From: Bacillota bacterium
GTDB lineage: Bacteria > Bacillota > Sulfobacillia > Sulfobacillales > Sulfobacillaceae
Direction of reading: 5' to 3'
Assembly (NCBI GenBank): GCA_023381095.1
Contig: JAMCTO010000172.1
Span: 1 to 6,967 of the forward strand
DNA length: 6,967 nt
In this document: in pieces, positions 1 through 5,940 of the stretch
How the letters are laid out: every line of letters begins with the position of its first letter
Numbering within the stretch: position 1 is the first letter of the stretch
The notes under the pieces: generated by a model
Told to the model about the DNA's origin: nothing
The model's input: the letters and a program-made list of their open reading frames with translations, nothing else
Database searches by the model: none
Position numbers and translations under genes: made by a program

Positions 1-994
1 GAATCTCGGTGGGGGCCGGCGCATAGTCATCCACTACTCTTATCGGGCTCGACAACAACACCTGGAACCGACGTGCCGCGTTGGTAAATTGCCGCAAGCT
101 GTCCAAGGCATCAGCATAGGGCACCCCCACGTGATGGGCTGCAGTGATTGCTCCTAGTGCATTGATCACATTGTGCAATCCGGGAACAGAAAGGCTGCCG
201 CGGCCAACAGATTTTCCTGACACTAGCAGGGTAAATTCGGTTCTGGTAGGCATCGTTTCTATTTCTGTGGCTCTAACCTGAGCTGCCTCGGTCACCCCGT
301 ATCCCGCCCACGGCACCGTTAATGAGCGGGACATTTCCAGCAAAATCGCATTGTCCACCCCCAAAACCGCTAGACCGTCGTCGGGTACACCTGATACATA
401 AGATCGAAAGGCCTGTGTAAGATTTTCAAACTCGCCGCCATAATGATCCAAGTGTTCCGGTTCCACATTGGTAGCTACCGCAACCACGGGATGGTAACGC
501 AAAAAAGTTCCGTCGCTTTCATCGGCTTCGGCCACTGCATAAGGCCCATGGCCAAGGCGCAGGTTGCCATCGAATTGCGGCACCTCGCCACCAACCAATA
601 TCGTCGGGTCCAAATGATTCCGTTGCAATATGGTGCCAACCATTGATGTAGTGGTTGTTTTTCCGTGGGTTCCACTTACCGTGATGGCTCGGTAAGGCTC
701 TAGCGCCTCCGCCAAAAGTTCAGAACGGTGGATCACACGCAAGTGATGAGCCAATGCCGCTTGGCGTTCCGGGTTATCTTCGGGCACATCGGTGTTATAC
801 ACCACTACATCGGCACCTAATACCAAGTCGTCCCGATGCCCATAGAAAACTGCAATTCCATCCGATTCTAATCTCTCGGTACGGCTTGATCTTTTAACAT
901 CGGAACCTGTGACCAGGTATCCTTGACGATGCAGCAACAAAGCGAGACCGCTCATACTGTAGCCACCCACCCCGATAAAATGCACATGCTGCAT
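1..994 (-). CDS. murC: UDP-N-acetylmuramate--L-alanine ligase MurC (partial, 3' end outside window)
   Basis: This is the cytoplasmic ATP-dependent ligase that adds L-alanine to UDP-MurNAc, the first amino acid step of the peptidoglycan stem peptide. The 331 visible codons cover the N-terminal nucleotide-sugar domain (HFIGVGGYSMSGLA at residues 5-18), the ATP P-loop (GTHGKTTTT, 108-116), the EADESDGTF motif (156-164), NVEPEHLDHY (176-185), GLHNVINALGAI (272-283) and RRF (308-310). Only the C-terminal domain is cut off by the window edge. The ATG at 994 is preceded by AGGAGG (1002-1007) at 7 bases, and the Rossmann glycines begin right after it, so the start is firm. It lies 64 bases downstream of the carbonic anhydrase gene on the same strand and may be cotranscribed with it. 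Some residues are unusual: GYSM replaces the usual GxGM near the N-terminus, and DDYAPAPTEI (322-331) replaces DDYxHHPTE. The family call is secure. A paralogue of the main MurC, or a MurC-like ligase, is possible. Confidence 0.9.
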   Translation of the reverse strand, partial: MQHVHFIGVGGYSMSGLALLLHRQGYLVTGSDVKRSSRTERLESDGIAVFYGHRDDLVLGADVVVYNTDVPEDNPERQAALAHHLRVIHRSELLAEALEPYRAITVSGTHGKTTTTSMVGTILQRNHLDPTILVGGEVPQFDGNLRLGHGPYAVAEADESDGTFLRYHPVVAVATNVEPEHLDHYGGEFENLTQAFRSYVSGVPDDGLAVLGVDNAILLEMSRSLTVPWAGYGVTEAAQVRATEIETMPTRTEFTLLVSGKSVGRGSLSVPGLHNVINALGAITAAHHVGVPYADALDSLRQFTNAARRFQVLLSSPIRVVDDYAPAPTEI

Positions 995-1058
995 CTGGAC
1001 GCCTCCTGCCCGAAAATCTCGAATTTTTCTTTAGTACGATATTAGCTATGCCTCTATA

Positions 1059-1571
1059 TCAATGAAATTGCCATCCCTGATTAAGCCAAAGACTCACATA
1101 ATGATCAGCCGCCCGTTCAATGCGGTCCATTTCTTCCGCATTCAAGGCCCTCACCACCTTTCCTGGCACCCCCATCACTAAATGGCCAGCGGGAATTTCG
1201 GTGCCCTCGCCAATTACGCTGCCAGCCGCGATAATCGAGTGATGTCCAATGCGCACCCCATTCATCACCACGGCCCCCATTCCAATCAATACCGATGGTT
1301 CCACTTGCGCTCCATGCACCACCGCCCGATGACCAATAGTGACCCCGCGCCCGATGTGGCACGCATATCCCGGATCGGCATGCAGCACGGCACCATCTTG
1401 CACATTGCTCCGCGAACCTACGACGATTGCCGTGGTGTCTCCACGCACTACCGCGTTAAACCAAATGGAGGCTTCCGATTGCAGATGGACCTGTCCAATA
1501 ATGTAGGAACCAGGAGCAATAAAGACCGGATCATCCACAATCGGCTCATGTTCGCCAAATTTTAATATCAT
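1059..1571 (-). CDS. Gamma-class carbonic anhydrase-like protein (left-handed beta-helix, hexapeptide repeats)
   Basis: This 170-residue protein belongs to the gamma carbonic anhydrase / YrdA-PaaY family of trimeric left-handed beta-helices, which bind Zn or Fe at subunit interfaces and, in active members, hydrate CO2. The sequence shows WFNAVVRGD (residues 37-45, with the structural Arg43 and Asp45), SNVQDGAVLHAD (55-66) and TIGHRAVVHGA (78-88). These supply the three expected metal-binding histidines, His64, His81 and His86. Imperfect hexapeptide repeats of the type I/V-G-x-x-x-x continue to about residue 140, ending in GVPGKVVR, and a C-terminal helix follows. The length is normal for the short, cytosolic Cam-like group, and no signal peptide is seen. 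The ATG at 1571 has AGGGAG upstream at about 10 bases. Many family members have weak or no measured anhydrase activity, so the enzyme function is inferred. It lies between tsaD and murC on one strand, and its upstream gap carries a DnaA-box cluster. Confidence 0.88.
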   Translation of the reverse strand: MILKFGEHEPIVDDPVFIAPGSYIIGQVHLQSEASIWFNAVVRGDTTAIVVGSRSNVQDGAVLHADPGYACHIGRGVTIGHRAVVHGAQVEPSVLIGMGAVVMNGVRIGHHSIIAAGSVIGEGTEIPAGHLVMGVPGKVVRALNAEEMDRIERAADHYVSLWLNQGWQFH

Positions 1572-1600
1572 AATCTATAATCTCCCTTAAGATGACATAA

Positions 1601-1629
1601 TTATCCACGCTATCCACAAGTTATACACA
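1601..1629 (+). promoter_or_regulatory. DnaA-box cluster (three same-strand near-consensus 9-mers)
   Basis: Three copies close to the DnaA box TTATCCACA lie in the 60-base gap between the tsaD stop and the carbonic anhydrase start. They are TTATCCACG (1601-1609), CTATCCACA (1610-1618) and TTATACACA (1621-1629). Each matches 8 of 9 bases, and the last fits the relaxed TTATNCACA. All face the same way with starts 9 and 11 bases apart. A further 8/9 copy, TCATCCACA (1531-1539), lies in the 5' end of the carbonic anhydrase gene, and a weaker TAATTCACA (1651-1659) lies in the end of tsaD, both in the same orientation. With equal base frequencies only about 1.5 such 8/9 matches are expected in the whole window on both strands. 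No replication-origin genes are visible, so a regulatory or DnaA-titrating cluster fits better than oriC. DnaA binding is inferred. Confidence 0.6.
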
Positions 1630-1631
1630 CT

Positions 1632-2624
1632 CTACTGCTGTCCCAGGGGATAATTCACACGCGGAGTATCAAGGTATGACATGCGGATTCCCCGAGTCCA
1701 GCGATAATATCCTAGGGAAGCCACCATCGCCGCGTTATCGGTACAGTATCGCGCAGGGGGTATGTGCACTCGAATATTTTGCTCCCGGCCCAATTGCTGC
1801 ATCCGATGGCGAAGAAATTCGTTGGCCGTGACACCACCAGCTAAATACACATCATCGACCGAGTAGCGCGAAAGAGCCCGAGACACATTACGAATCAACG
1901 CCTCGACAACCGCAGCCTGAAGGGCATAAGCTATTTCTGCTTGTCGATGAGGTTGGCTTCGAATAAGGTCAGTGGTGGCCGTCTTTACCCCACTAAAACT
2001 AAAGTCCAAACTACTCGAGCCTAAATTAGCAATCGGCAAATGCAGAGAGGTTGTCTCAACCGTGGCCGCCAATCTCTCGACTTCTGGGCCGCCTGGGTAT
2101 GATAAACCTAGGGCTCGAGCCCCTTTGTCAAATGCTTCCCCAGCGGCGTCGTCGCGAGTTTCCCCCAGTACGGTTAATTCCCCATGAGTCTTCCATAATA
2201 CTAGCGAGGTATGGCCACCTGATACTAAGAGCCCTAAAGCCGGAAACTGAATGGGTGCCACCAGGGCATTGGCATAGAGGTGCGCTTCCAAATGGTGGAC
2301 TCCTACTACAGGAACTTGGCATCCTAACGCGAATCCTTTGGCAAACGTCACTCCAACCAGCAATGCTCCCAATAGTCCCGGACCTTCAGTAACCGCCACC
2401 GCATCCACATCGTGACGATTCAACCCTGCATCCTGCAATACCTGCTCAACGACAGGCAAAATAGCCATAGTATGTTCTCTGGCTGCGACTTCGGGTACCA
2501 CTCCGCCATACCGGGCATGGATGGCGGCAGATGATGCCAGACTGGTTGCTAAAAGTCGGGTGCCATCTTCCACTAGGGCAGCCGCGGTTTCATCGCAAGA
2601 CGACTCAATCCCCAATACCCGCAT
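1632..2624 (-). CDS. tsaD: tRNA N6-adenosine threonylcarbamoyltransferase TsaD (YgjD/Gcp)
   Basis: TsaD transfers the threonylcarbamoyl group to A37 of ANN-decoding tRNAs, the last step of t6A synthesis, acting with TsaB and TsaE in the cytoplasm. The 330-residue protein has the ASKHA-fold N-terminus GIESSCDETAAAL (5-17), the metal-binding pair His111 and His115 in HHLEAHLYAN (110-119), SGGHTS (135-140), EAFDKGARALGLSYPGGP (163-180), SFSGVKTA (209-216), GGVTANEFLR (263-272) and the metal-binding Asp296 in CTDNAAM. The frame stays open 63 bases further upstream, but the ATG at 2624 has GAGGA 6 bases before it and fits the family N-terminus, so I use it. Unlike the usual arrangement, tsaD does not directly follow rimI: a membrane protein gene on the opposite strand lies between them, so tsaD needs its own promoter in 2625-2739. 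It is followed by a DnaA-box cluster. Confidence 0.97.
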   Translation of the reverse strand: MRVLGIESSCDETAAALVEDGTRLLATSLASSAAIHARYGGVVPEVAAREHTMAILPVVEQVLQDAGLNRHDVDAVAVTEGPGLLGALLVGVTFAKGFALGCQVPVVGVHHLEAHLYANALVAPIQFPALGLLVSGGHTSLVLWKTHGELTVLGETRDDAAGEAFDKGARALGLSYPGGPEVERLAATVETTSLHLPIANLGSSSLDFSFSGVKTATTDLIRSQPHRQAEIAYALQAAVVEALIRNVSRALSRYSVDDVYLAGGVTANEFLRHRMQQLGREQNIRVHIPPARYCTDNAAMVASLGYYRWTRGIRMSYLDTPRVNYPLGQQ

Positions 2625-2665
2625 TTCCGTTCCTCGCTCCCTAGAATCTCGTGTTAACTTTACCG

Positions 2666-2695
2666 ATTTTACCCATACTACACCCATTGCCGCAA
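2666..2695 (-). promoter_or_regulatory. Candidate tsaD promoter
   Basis: On the minus strand TTGCGG (2690-2695) and TAAAAT (2666-2671) are separated by 18 bases, placing a start of transcription about 35 bases before the tsaD ATG. A second option on the same strand is TTGTGA (2721-2726) with AATAAT (2699-2704) at 16 bases. A promoter is expected here because the neighbour upstream of tsaD is on the other strand. The same 115-base gap must also drive the divergent membrane protein gene, but I see only a weak plus-strand candidate, TTAACT (2654-2659) with TACTAC (2676-2681). Matches are partial and the exact site is uncertain. Confidence 0.3.
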
Positions 2696-2724
2696 AAAAT
2701 TATTTTCTAGACGGCACCATTCAC

Positions 2725-2731
2725 AAGGAGG
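2725..2731 (+). promoter_or_regulatory. Ribosome binding site fixing the start of the membrane protein gene
   Basis: AAGGAGG stands 8 bases before the ATG at 2740. The reading frame is open upstream to 2521, but that part is the antisense shadow of tsaD, so this near-perfect site decides the start. Confidence 0.8.
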
Positions 2732-2739
2732 AATCCACT

Positions 2740-3201
2740 ATGATTTGGCTCTATCCCATTTTATTACTGATGATATTTTCATTGCCCAGTGCAATGGTCT
2801 TTTCTCCTTTTACCTATCGACTGTTAACCTTAGCCCACTTTTTTGTATTTCTTCTCAGCGTGATTGTGTTTGTGCTGTTAGGTCGCAGTCTAGCAAAGCG
2901 CCATCGCACCATTATCACCACAGCATTTGTGGTCGGTTTGTTCACGGCATTTGCCGCCGCACTGCTCAACCAATATCTCTTGCGGCTGCCGTTAGCCCAA
3001 GCTGCGTTCATTAGTGAGTTACCCGGCGTCCCGGCACAAGCTGCCGTGACCATGCTGCACTTGCACATGGTCACTAGTGCTTTGTTGATCAGCGCTATGG
3101 GCGGTGTCTTCTATGCAATATTAGGTATGTTCGCAGCATGGTGGGGTGGGCGTATTGTGCGCCAGCCATCGTCTGAGACTACAGAGGATCCCTCCACATA
3201 A
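2740..3201 (+). CDS. Small hypothetical membrane protein, about four transmembrane segments
   Basis: I do not recognise a family for this 153-residue protein. It is strongly hydrophobic, with likely membrane segments at about residues 2-21, 29-48, 57-80 and 107-135. A basic loop (RSLAKRHR, 49-56) lies between segments 2 and 3, and a polar, acidic tail of about 15 residues ends the protein. Segments 3 and 4 are joined by a longer loop (about 81-106). Segment 4 begins with HLHMVTS, whose two histidines (107 and 109) could bind a metal or haem, but there is no other support for that. The start is set by AAGGAGG at 2725-2731. The gene is transcribed opposite to both flanking genes: divergently from tsaD, and convergently with rimI, whose 3' end it overlaps by 23 bases. 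It thus interrupts what is normally a continuous t6A operon. That it is a real gene is supported by the ribosome site and the membrane-protein composition; its function is unknown. Confidence 0.8.
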   Translation: MIWLYPILLLMIFSLPSAMVFSPFTYRLLTLAHFFVFLLSVIVFVLLGRSLAKRHRTIITTAFVVGLFTAFAAALLNQYLLRLPLAQAAFISELPGVPAQAAVTMLHLHMVTSALLISAMGGVFYAILGMFAAWWGGRIVRQPSSETTEDPST

Positions 3202-3661
3202 TAAAGGCATCTTCGTGGGTATCGGTATAATATCCGCGGCGCACTCCCAACTGAACAAATCCCAGCTTGTGATAGAGGTTTTGCGCCACGGCATTGCCGC
3301 GCCGCACTTCCAGGGTCATTCGCCGCACACCCAACGCCCGCGCCCGGTCCATTAAGCCTTCCATCATTTGCTGGCCCAGGTGGTGGCCGCGGTAATCGGG
3401 ATGCACCGCCACATTGGTAATATGCGCCTCATCTAAAATGATCCACATTCCGCCGTATGCAACGACTCTCCCATGAAAATCAAGCACTAAGTAGGTGGCG
3501 AAGGTGTTTTCCAATAACTCAGTTTGAAATGCATTGCGCGACCATGGCGTGGGAAAAGAATGTGCCTCAATGCCCATGACAGCTTCGAGGTCTGCTAAAT
3601 ACATATCGCGCACCAACACTTCGGATGAAGCGTTCTCTGAAACATCATCACTGATCGCCAT
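3179..3661 (-). CDS. rimI: Ribosomal-protein-alanine N-acetyltransferase RimI
   Basis: This is a GNAT-fold acetyltransferase. The namesake enzyme acetylates the N-terminal alanine of ribosomal protein S18 using acetyl-CoA. The 160-residue protein shows the RimI signature SFPTPWS (35-41), ITNVAVHPDYRG (81-92), the acetyl-CoA loop RGHHLG (91-96), TLEVRRGNAVAQNLYHKLGF (116-135) and GYYTDTHEDAFIM (143-155). Glu118 and Tyr130 align with Glu103 and Tyr115, the catalytic pair of Salmonella RimI, with identical 12-residue spacing. In the acetyl-CoA loop the usual second glycine of RGxGxG is His94. The frame is open upstream to 3718, but that part lies inside tsaB. The ATG at 3661 gives a normal length, overlaps the tsaB end by 14 bases and has AGG 9 bases upstream, so translation is probably coupled. 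Its 3' end overlaps the opposing membrane protein gene by 23 bases. As in many bacteria it sits with tsaB, and specificity beyond S18 cannot be judged. Confidence 0.92.
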   Translation of the reverse strand: MAISDDVSENASSEVLVRDMYLADLEAVMGIEAHSFPTPWSRNAFQTELLENTFATYLVLDFHGRVVAYGGMWIILDEAHITNVAVHPDYRGHHLGQQMMEGLMDRARALGVRRMTLEVRRGNAVAQNLYHKLGFVQLGVRRGYYTDTHEDAFIMWRDPL

Positions 3662-4334
3662 CTGCGATAACCTGCTCCGATCCCGAAGAATTCGTCGTAA
3701 TGGCCGGAGGGCGCCCATAAAAAGGCGCTAGTAATTCCGGGGTATCGGCTCGTCCTTCGATCAATGCCTTTCGACCTAATAATGCCACGCAGGACCCCAT
3801 TAGTGCAATCGGCAACGGCGTTGCCCGAATTCCGACACGCCTCAGCCCCTCGGTCGATTCGGCCAATGGTCCCGCCACATAAACCATCTCAGAAGTTGGA
3901 AAAGTACTAGGCAACGCGCCATTAATCGCTTGATCTGCAATCAGCGGTTCGGGTCCCTGGGACGTGATTCGATAATATCCGGCATAAAATGCGGGACCCC
4001 TAAGCTCTGTCGTCACCAGAACCTGACTTCCCCGCGGCGCGTTCATTGCCCAAGCTTGCAAAGACGACACACCCTTAACGGGAATATCCCACGCATAAGC
4101 CAAAGCTTTAGCGCCGGTCACGGCGATCCGCACTCCAGTGAACGATCCCGGGCCAATTCCCACGGCTATCGCGTTGGGACGCCCCCATTGTTCTACAATT
4201 TGCTGCACCCAGGCTATGAGATGGCTCCCAGCGGTCCGTGGCTTGGTCCACATAAAATCTGCAGCCACCACCGTGTCTACTACCAGTCCCACCGCCAGCG
4301 CAGGCCCTGACGCGTCCAGACCCAATATTTTCAC
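3648..4334 (-). CDS. tsaB: tRNA t6A synthesis protein TsaB (YeaZ)
   Basis: TsaB is the non-catalytic TsaD paralogue that forms the TsaB-TsaD dimer and, with TsaE, carries out threonylcarbamoyl transfer to tRNA. The 228-residue protein starts with the ASKHA strand MKILGLDASGPALAVGL (1-17) and carries the family signature GPGSFTGVRIAVTGAKALAY (61-80), followed by SSLQAWA (90-96). It lacks the metal-binding histidines of TsaD, as expected for TsaB. The start is a GTG at 4334 overlapping the tsaE stop as GTGA. GGGAGG lies 10 bases upstream, inside tsaE, so coupled translation is likely. The C-terminal half is less conserved but ends in the PFYGRPPAI segment (205-213) common in the family. The last 14 bases overlap rimI. 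No anomalies are seen. Confidence 0.95.
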   Translation of the reverse strand: MKILGLDASGPALAVGLVVDTVVAADFMWTKPRTAGSHLIAWVQQIVEQWGRPNAIAVGIGPGSFTGVRIAVTGAKALAYAWDIPVKGVSSLQAWAMNAPRGSQVLVTTELRGPAFYAGYYRITSQGPEPLIADQAINGALPSTFPTSEMVYVAGPLAESTEGLRRVGIRATPLPIALMGSCVALLGRKALIEGRADTPELLAPFYGRPPAITTNSSGSEQVIADGDQ

Positions 4335-4810
4335 GTACTCGATACCTCCCGTTGTGAAAGACGTCGTACCGGTTCGTCGCCGATTGCCGTCATCACCATG
4401 GTTCTTTTCCCATCAGCTTCTCGGAGAATTTGGCATTCAAACCGATCCGGATACCATTGTCGTAGCCAATGCCCCCATTCCACCAGAAGCACGTAGGGAT
4501 TGTCCTCTTGTAGCGAGGGAAGATCTAACGCCAGAAGCTCGCCCTGGTCGACAACACGATAAAGATCCACATGAAAGACCTCAATATCGCCCATTTGATA
4601 CGAATGAACCAAATCAAAAGTCGGCGACTTGACCGGCCCGGCAATGCCCCATGCAGACAACACTTTTTGAACCAAAGTGGTCTTCCCTGCCCCCAGTTCA
4701 CCTTCCAGCAAGATCACGGCTGGTGCTTTCCAGAGGGCTGCACAAGCGTTTGCCACCGCATTTAGTTGGGACAGATCATGCCAACGAAAAGTGATTGAAC
4801 CCATGACCAT
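4331..4810 (-). CDS. tsaE: tRNA t6A synthesis ATPase TsaE (YjeE)
   Basis: TsaE is the small P-loop ATPase that binds the TsaB-TsaD complex and lets it turn over during t6A formation. The 159-residue protein has the Walker A motif GELGAGKTT (37-45), the VKSPTF segment (60-65) with its conserved Ser-Pro-Thr, HVDLYR (80-85) and VEWGHW (110-115) in place of the usual IEWxE region. These appear in family order, and the length is typical. Two in-frame ATGs exist, at 4810 and 4804. A purine-rich stretch, GGAGGAGGGGAG, lies inside the end of thiL upstream. Its AGGGGAG part is 10 bases before the first ATG, so 4810 is preferred. The gene overlaps thiL by 35 bases and tsaB by 4 bases, placing it in the middle of a translationally coupled operon. 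Confidence 0.95.
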   Translation of the reverse strand: MVMGSITFRWHDLSQLNAVANACAALWKAPAVILLEGELGAGKTTLVQKVLSAWGIAGPVKSPTFDLVHSYQMGDIEVFHVDLYRVVDQGELLALDLPSLQEDNPYVLLVEWGHWLRQWYPDRFECQILREADGKRTMVMTAIGDEPVRRLSQREVSST

Positions 4811-5780
4811 AAACCACGCGCTCCCCTCCTCCAGTTGTCCCTGCTATGCGAATTCCGGGAGATTCCGTAATAACGCCCACTTCCGTTACCGCTACCCCAC
4901 AGCGGGTAGCTGATGATAACACTTCGCTGACCCGCGAAGGAGGAATGATTGCGACAAGTTCATAGTCTTCACCGCCGAACAAGGCAAAGTCCACTGGATC
5001 ACCGCCAAATCGCTCTGCCATTGCCCGGGTAGCCGCATCAATTGGCAAGGAGTCCTGCCAAATCGTGGCACCAATGCTGCCAAATCGGGTTATCTCCTCT
5101 AGTTCCACGACCAGTCCATCGCTAACGTCGGTCATTGCATGCGCCCAAGAAGCCATAGCTAGGCCCATTTGAATGCGCGCCACCGGCGACAAGTGCGCCA
5201 TCATCACACTACGTTCCGACAGCACTGTACTCGGCCAGGTAGTGCCATGCGACAAGAGGAGATATCCCGCATATGCCGCACCCAGCCTTCCAGTGACAAA
5301 AATCCGGTCTCCCGGTTTTGCCCCTGTTCTCCATATCGGCCCAGTCGGACCGGGTCGCCCGATCACGGTGACATCCAACGCAATGCGGTCTGTCGAGCCA
5401 ACGGTATCCCCGCCAACCAACACTGCCCCATACCAGTCTAATGCCTTGGCAATGCCGCGATAAAGGTCTTCCACCCATTGCACATCAAGATTTCCCGGCA
5501 CGCTGAGGCTGGTCAACAAAGCCACCGGGTGTCCACCCATGGCCGCAATGTCGCTGATATTGACTGCTACGGCCTTTTCACCCAGTTGTTCTGCTGTCGT
5601 CCAATCCACTCGGAAATGCACATTCTCTACCAGCATGTCTTGACTAATCAGCGTGCCAGAGGAACTTGGCGGCAAATAGGCAGCATCATCGCCTATCCCC
5701 ACATACCCTAACGGTACCTGTGCCTGAAGTCGGTGAATGACCGATATCAGTTCCCGCTCCCCAACATCTTGTATCCTCAC
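4776..5780 (-). CDS. thiL: Thiamine-monophosphate kinase ThiL
   Basis: ThiL phosphorylates thiamine monophosphate with ATP to give thiamine diphosphate, the active cofactor, in the cytoplasm. From a GTG start at 5780 the protein has 334 residues, normal for the family. It begins IQDVGERELISVI (3-15), matching the usual LGEFxLI opening. Motifs follow in order: GIGDDAAYL (28-36), SQDMLVENVHF (46-56), KAVAVNISDIAAMGG (69-83), VGGDTVGS (122-129), TDVSDGL (217-223), FGGEDYELV (268-276) and GHGFNHF (325-331). The aspartates in these motifs bind Mg and phosphate in characterised ThiL. The frame stays open to an ATG at 5879 (and one at 5843), but neither has a ribosome site, and the extra 33 residues do not look like ThiL. 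The GTG has GGGGTGA directly upstream. It is the first gene of the thiL-tsaE-tsaB-rimI operon, and this linkage to t6A genes is common in Bacillota. Confidence 0.95.
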   Translation of the reverse strand: MRIQDVGERELISVIHRLQAQVPLGYVGIGDDAAYLPPSSSGTLISQDMLVENVHFRVDWTTAEQLGEKAVAVNISDIAAMGGHPVALLTSLSVPGNLDVQWVEDLYRGIAKALDWYGAVLVGGDTVGSTDRIALDVTVIGRPGPTGPIWRTGAKPGDRIFVTGRLGAAYAGYLLLSHGTTWPSTVLSERSVMMAHLSPVARIQMGLAMASWAHAMTDVSDGLVVELEEITRFGSIGATIWQDSLPIDAATRAMAERFGGDPVDFALFGGEDYELVAIIPPSRVSEVLSSATRCGVAVTEVGVITESPGIRIAGTTGGGERVVYGHGFNHFSLA

Positions 5781-5784
5781 GACG

Positions 5785-5791
5785 TCACCCC
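5785..5791 (-). promoter_or_regulatory. Ribosome binding site supporting the GTG start of thiL
   Basis: On the minus strand GGGGTGA matches the anti-Shine-Dalgarno target GAGGTGA at 6 of 7 bases, with the four Gs 7 bases before the GTG at 5780. The upstream ATGs at 5843 and 5879 lack such a site. Confidence 0.6.
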
Positions 5792-5891
5792 GTAATGTTG
5801 GTTTCTCAGAGTTCGCAAATGCCCGAAAGTCTCCTATCTGCATCTTATCAGAAGCTGACACCCAAAGACATGCGTTCAACGTGCGAGACTC

Positions 5892-5921
5892 AGTGTACCC
5901 GCTAAATCGAGGTCATGCCAA
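5892..5921 (-). promoter_or_regulatory. Candidate promoter of the thiL-tsaE-tsaB-rimI operon
   Basis: On the minus strand TTGGCA (5916-5921, 5 of 6 to TTGACA) and TACACT (5892-5897, 4 of 6 to TATAAT) are 18 bases apart. This would give a leader of about 105 bases before the thiL GTG. I see no strong hairpin or recognisable TPP riboswitch element in that leader. The position is right for the operon promoter, but the match is only moderate. Confidence 0.35.
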
Positions 5922-5940
5922 ATGGACATCCGGTAGTTTG

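Noticed and set aside
1010..1030. Short AT-rich inverted repeat between the carbonic anhydrase gene and murC (AAAAT/ATTTT), considered as a terminator.
   Set aside because: Only about 5 A-T pairs, too weak to form a stable hairpin, and it lies just ahead of the murC ribosome site.
1601..1629. Interpretation of the DnaA boxes as the chromosomal origin.
   Set aside because: No dnaA, dnaN, rpmH or similar origin neighbours and no clear AT-rich unwinding region are present; a secondary cluster fits better.
2111..2122. Perfect 12-base palindrome GGGCTCGAGCCC inside tsaD.
   Set aside because: It encodes part of the conserved KGARALG segment of TsaD, so the coding constraint explains it and no regulatory context is seen.
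2625..2687. Upstream start of TsaD adding 21 residues.
   Set aside because: The added residues are unlike the family, and the ATG at 2624 has a good ribosome site and the normal TsaD N-terminus.
2521..2739. In-frame upstream extension of the membrane protein (226 residues if counted from 2521).
   Set aside because: This part is antisense to the conserved tsaD N-terminus, is not hydrophobic like the rest, and the AAGGAGG site fixes the start at 2740.
5169..5463. Plus-strand open frames of 90-96 codons within thiL.
   Set aside because: They are antisense shadows of strongly conserved ThiL coding sequence with no ribosome site or recognisable protein features.
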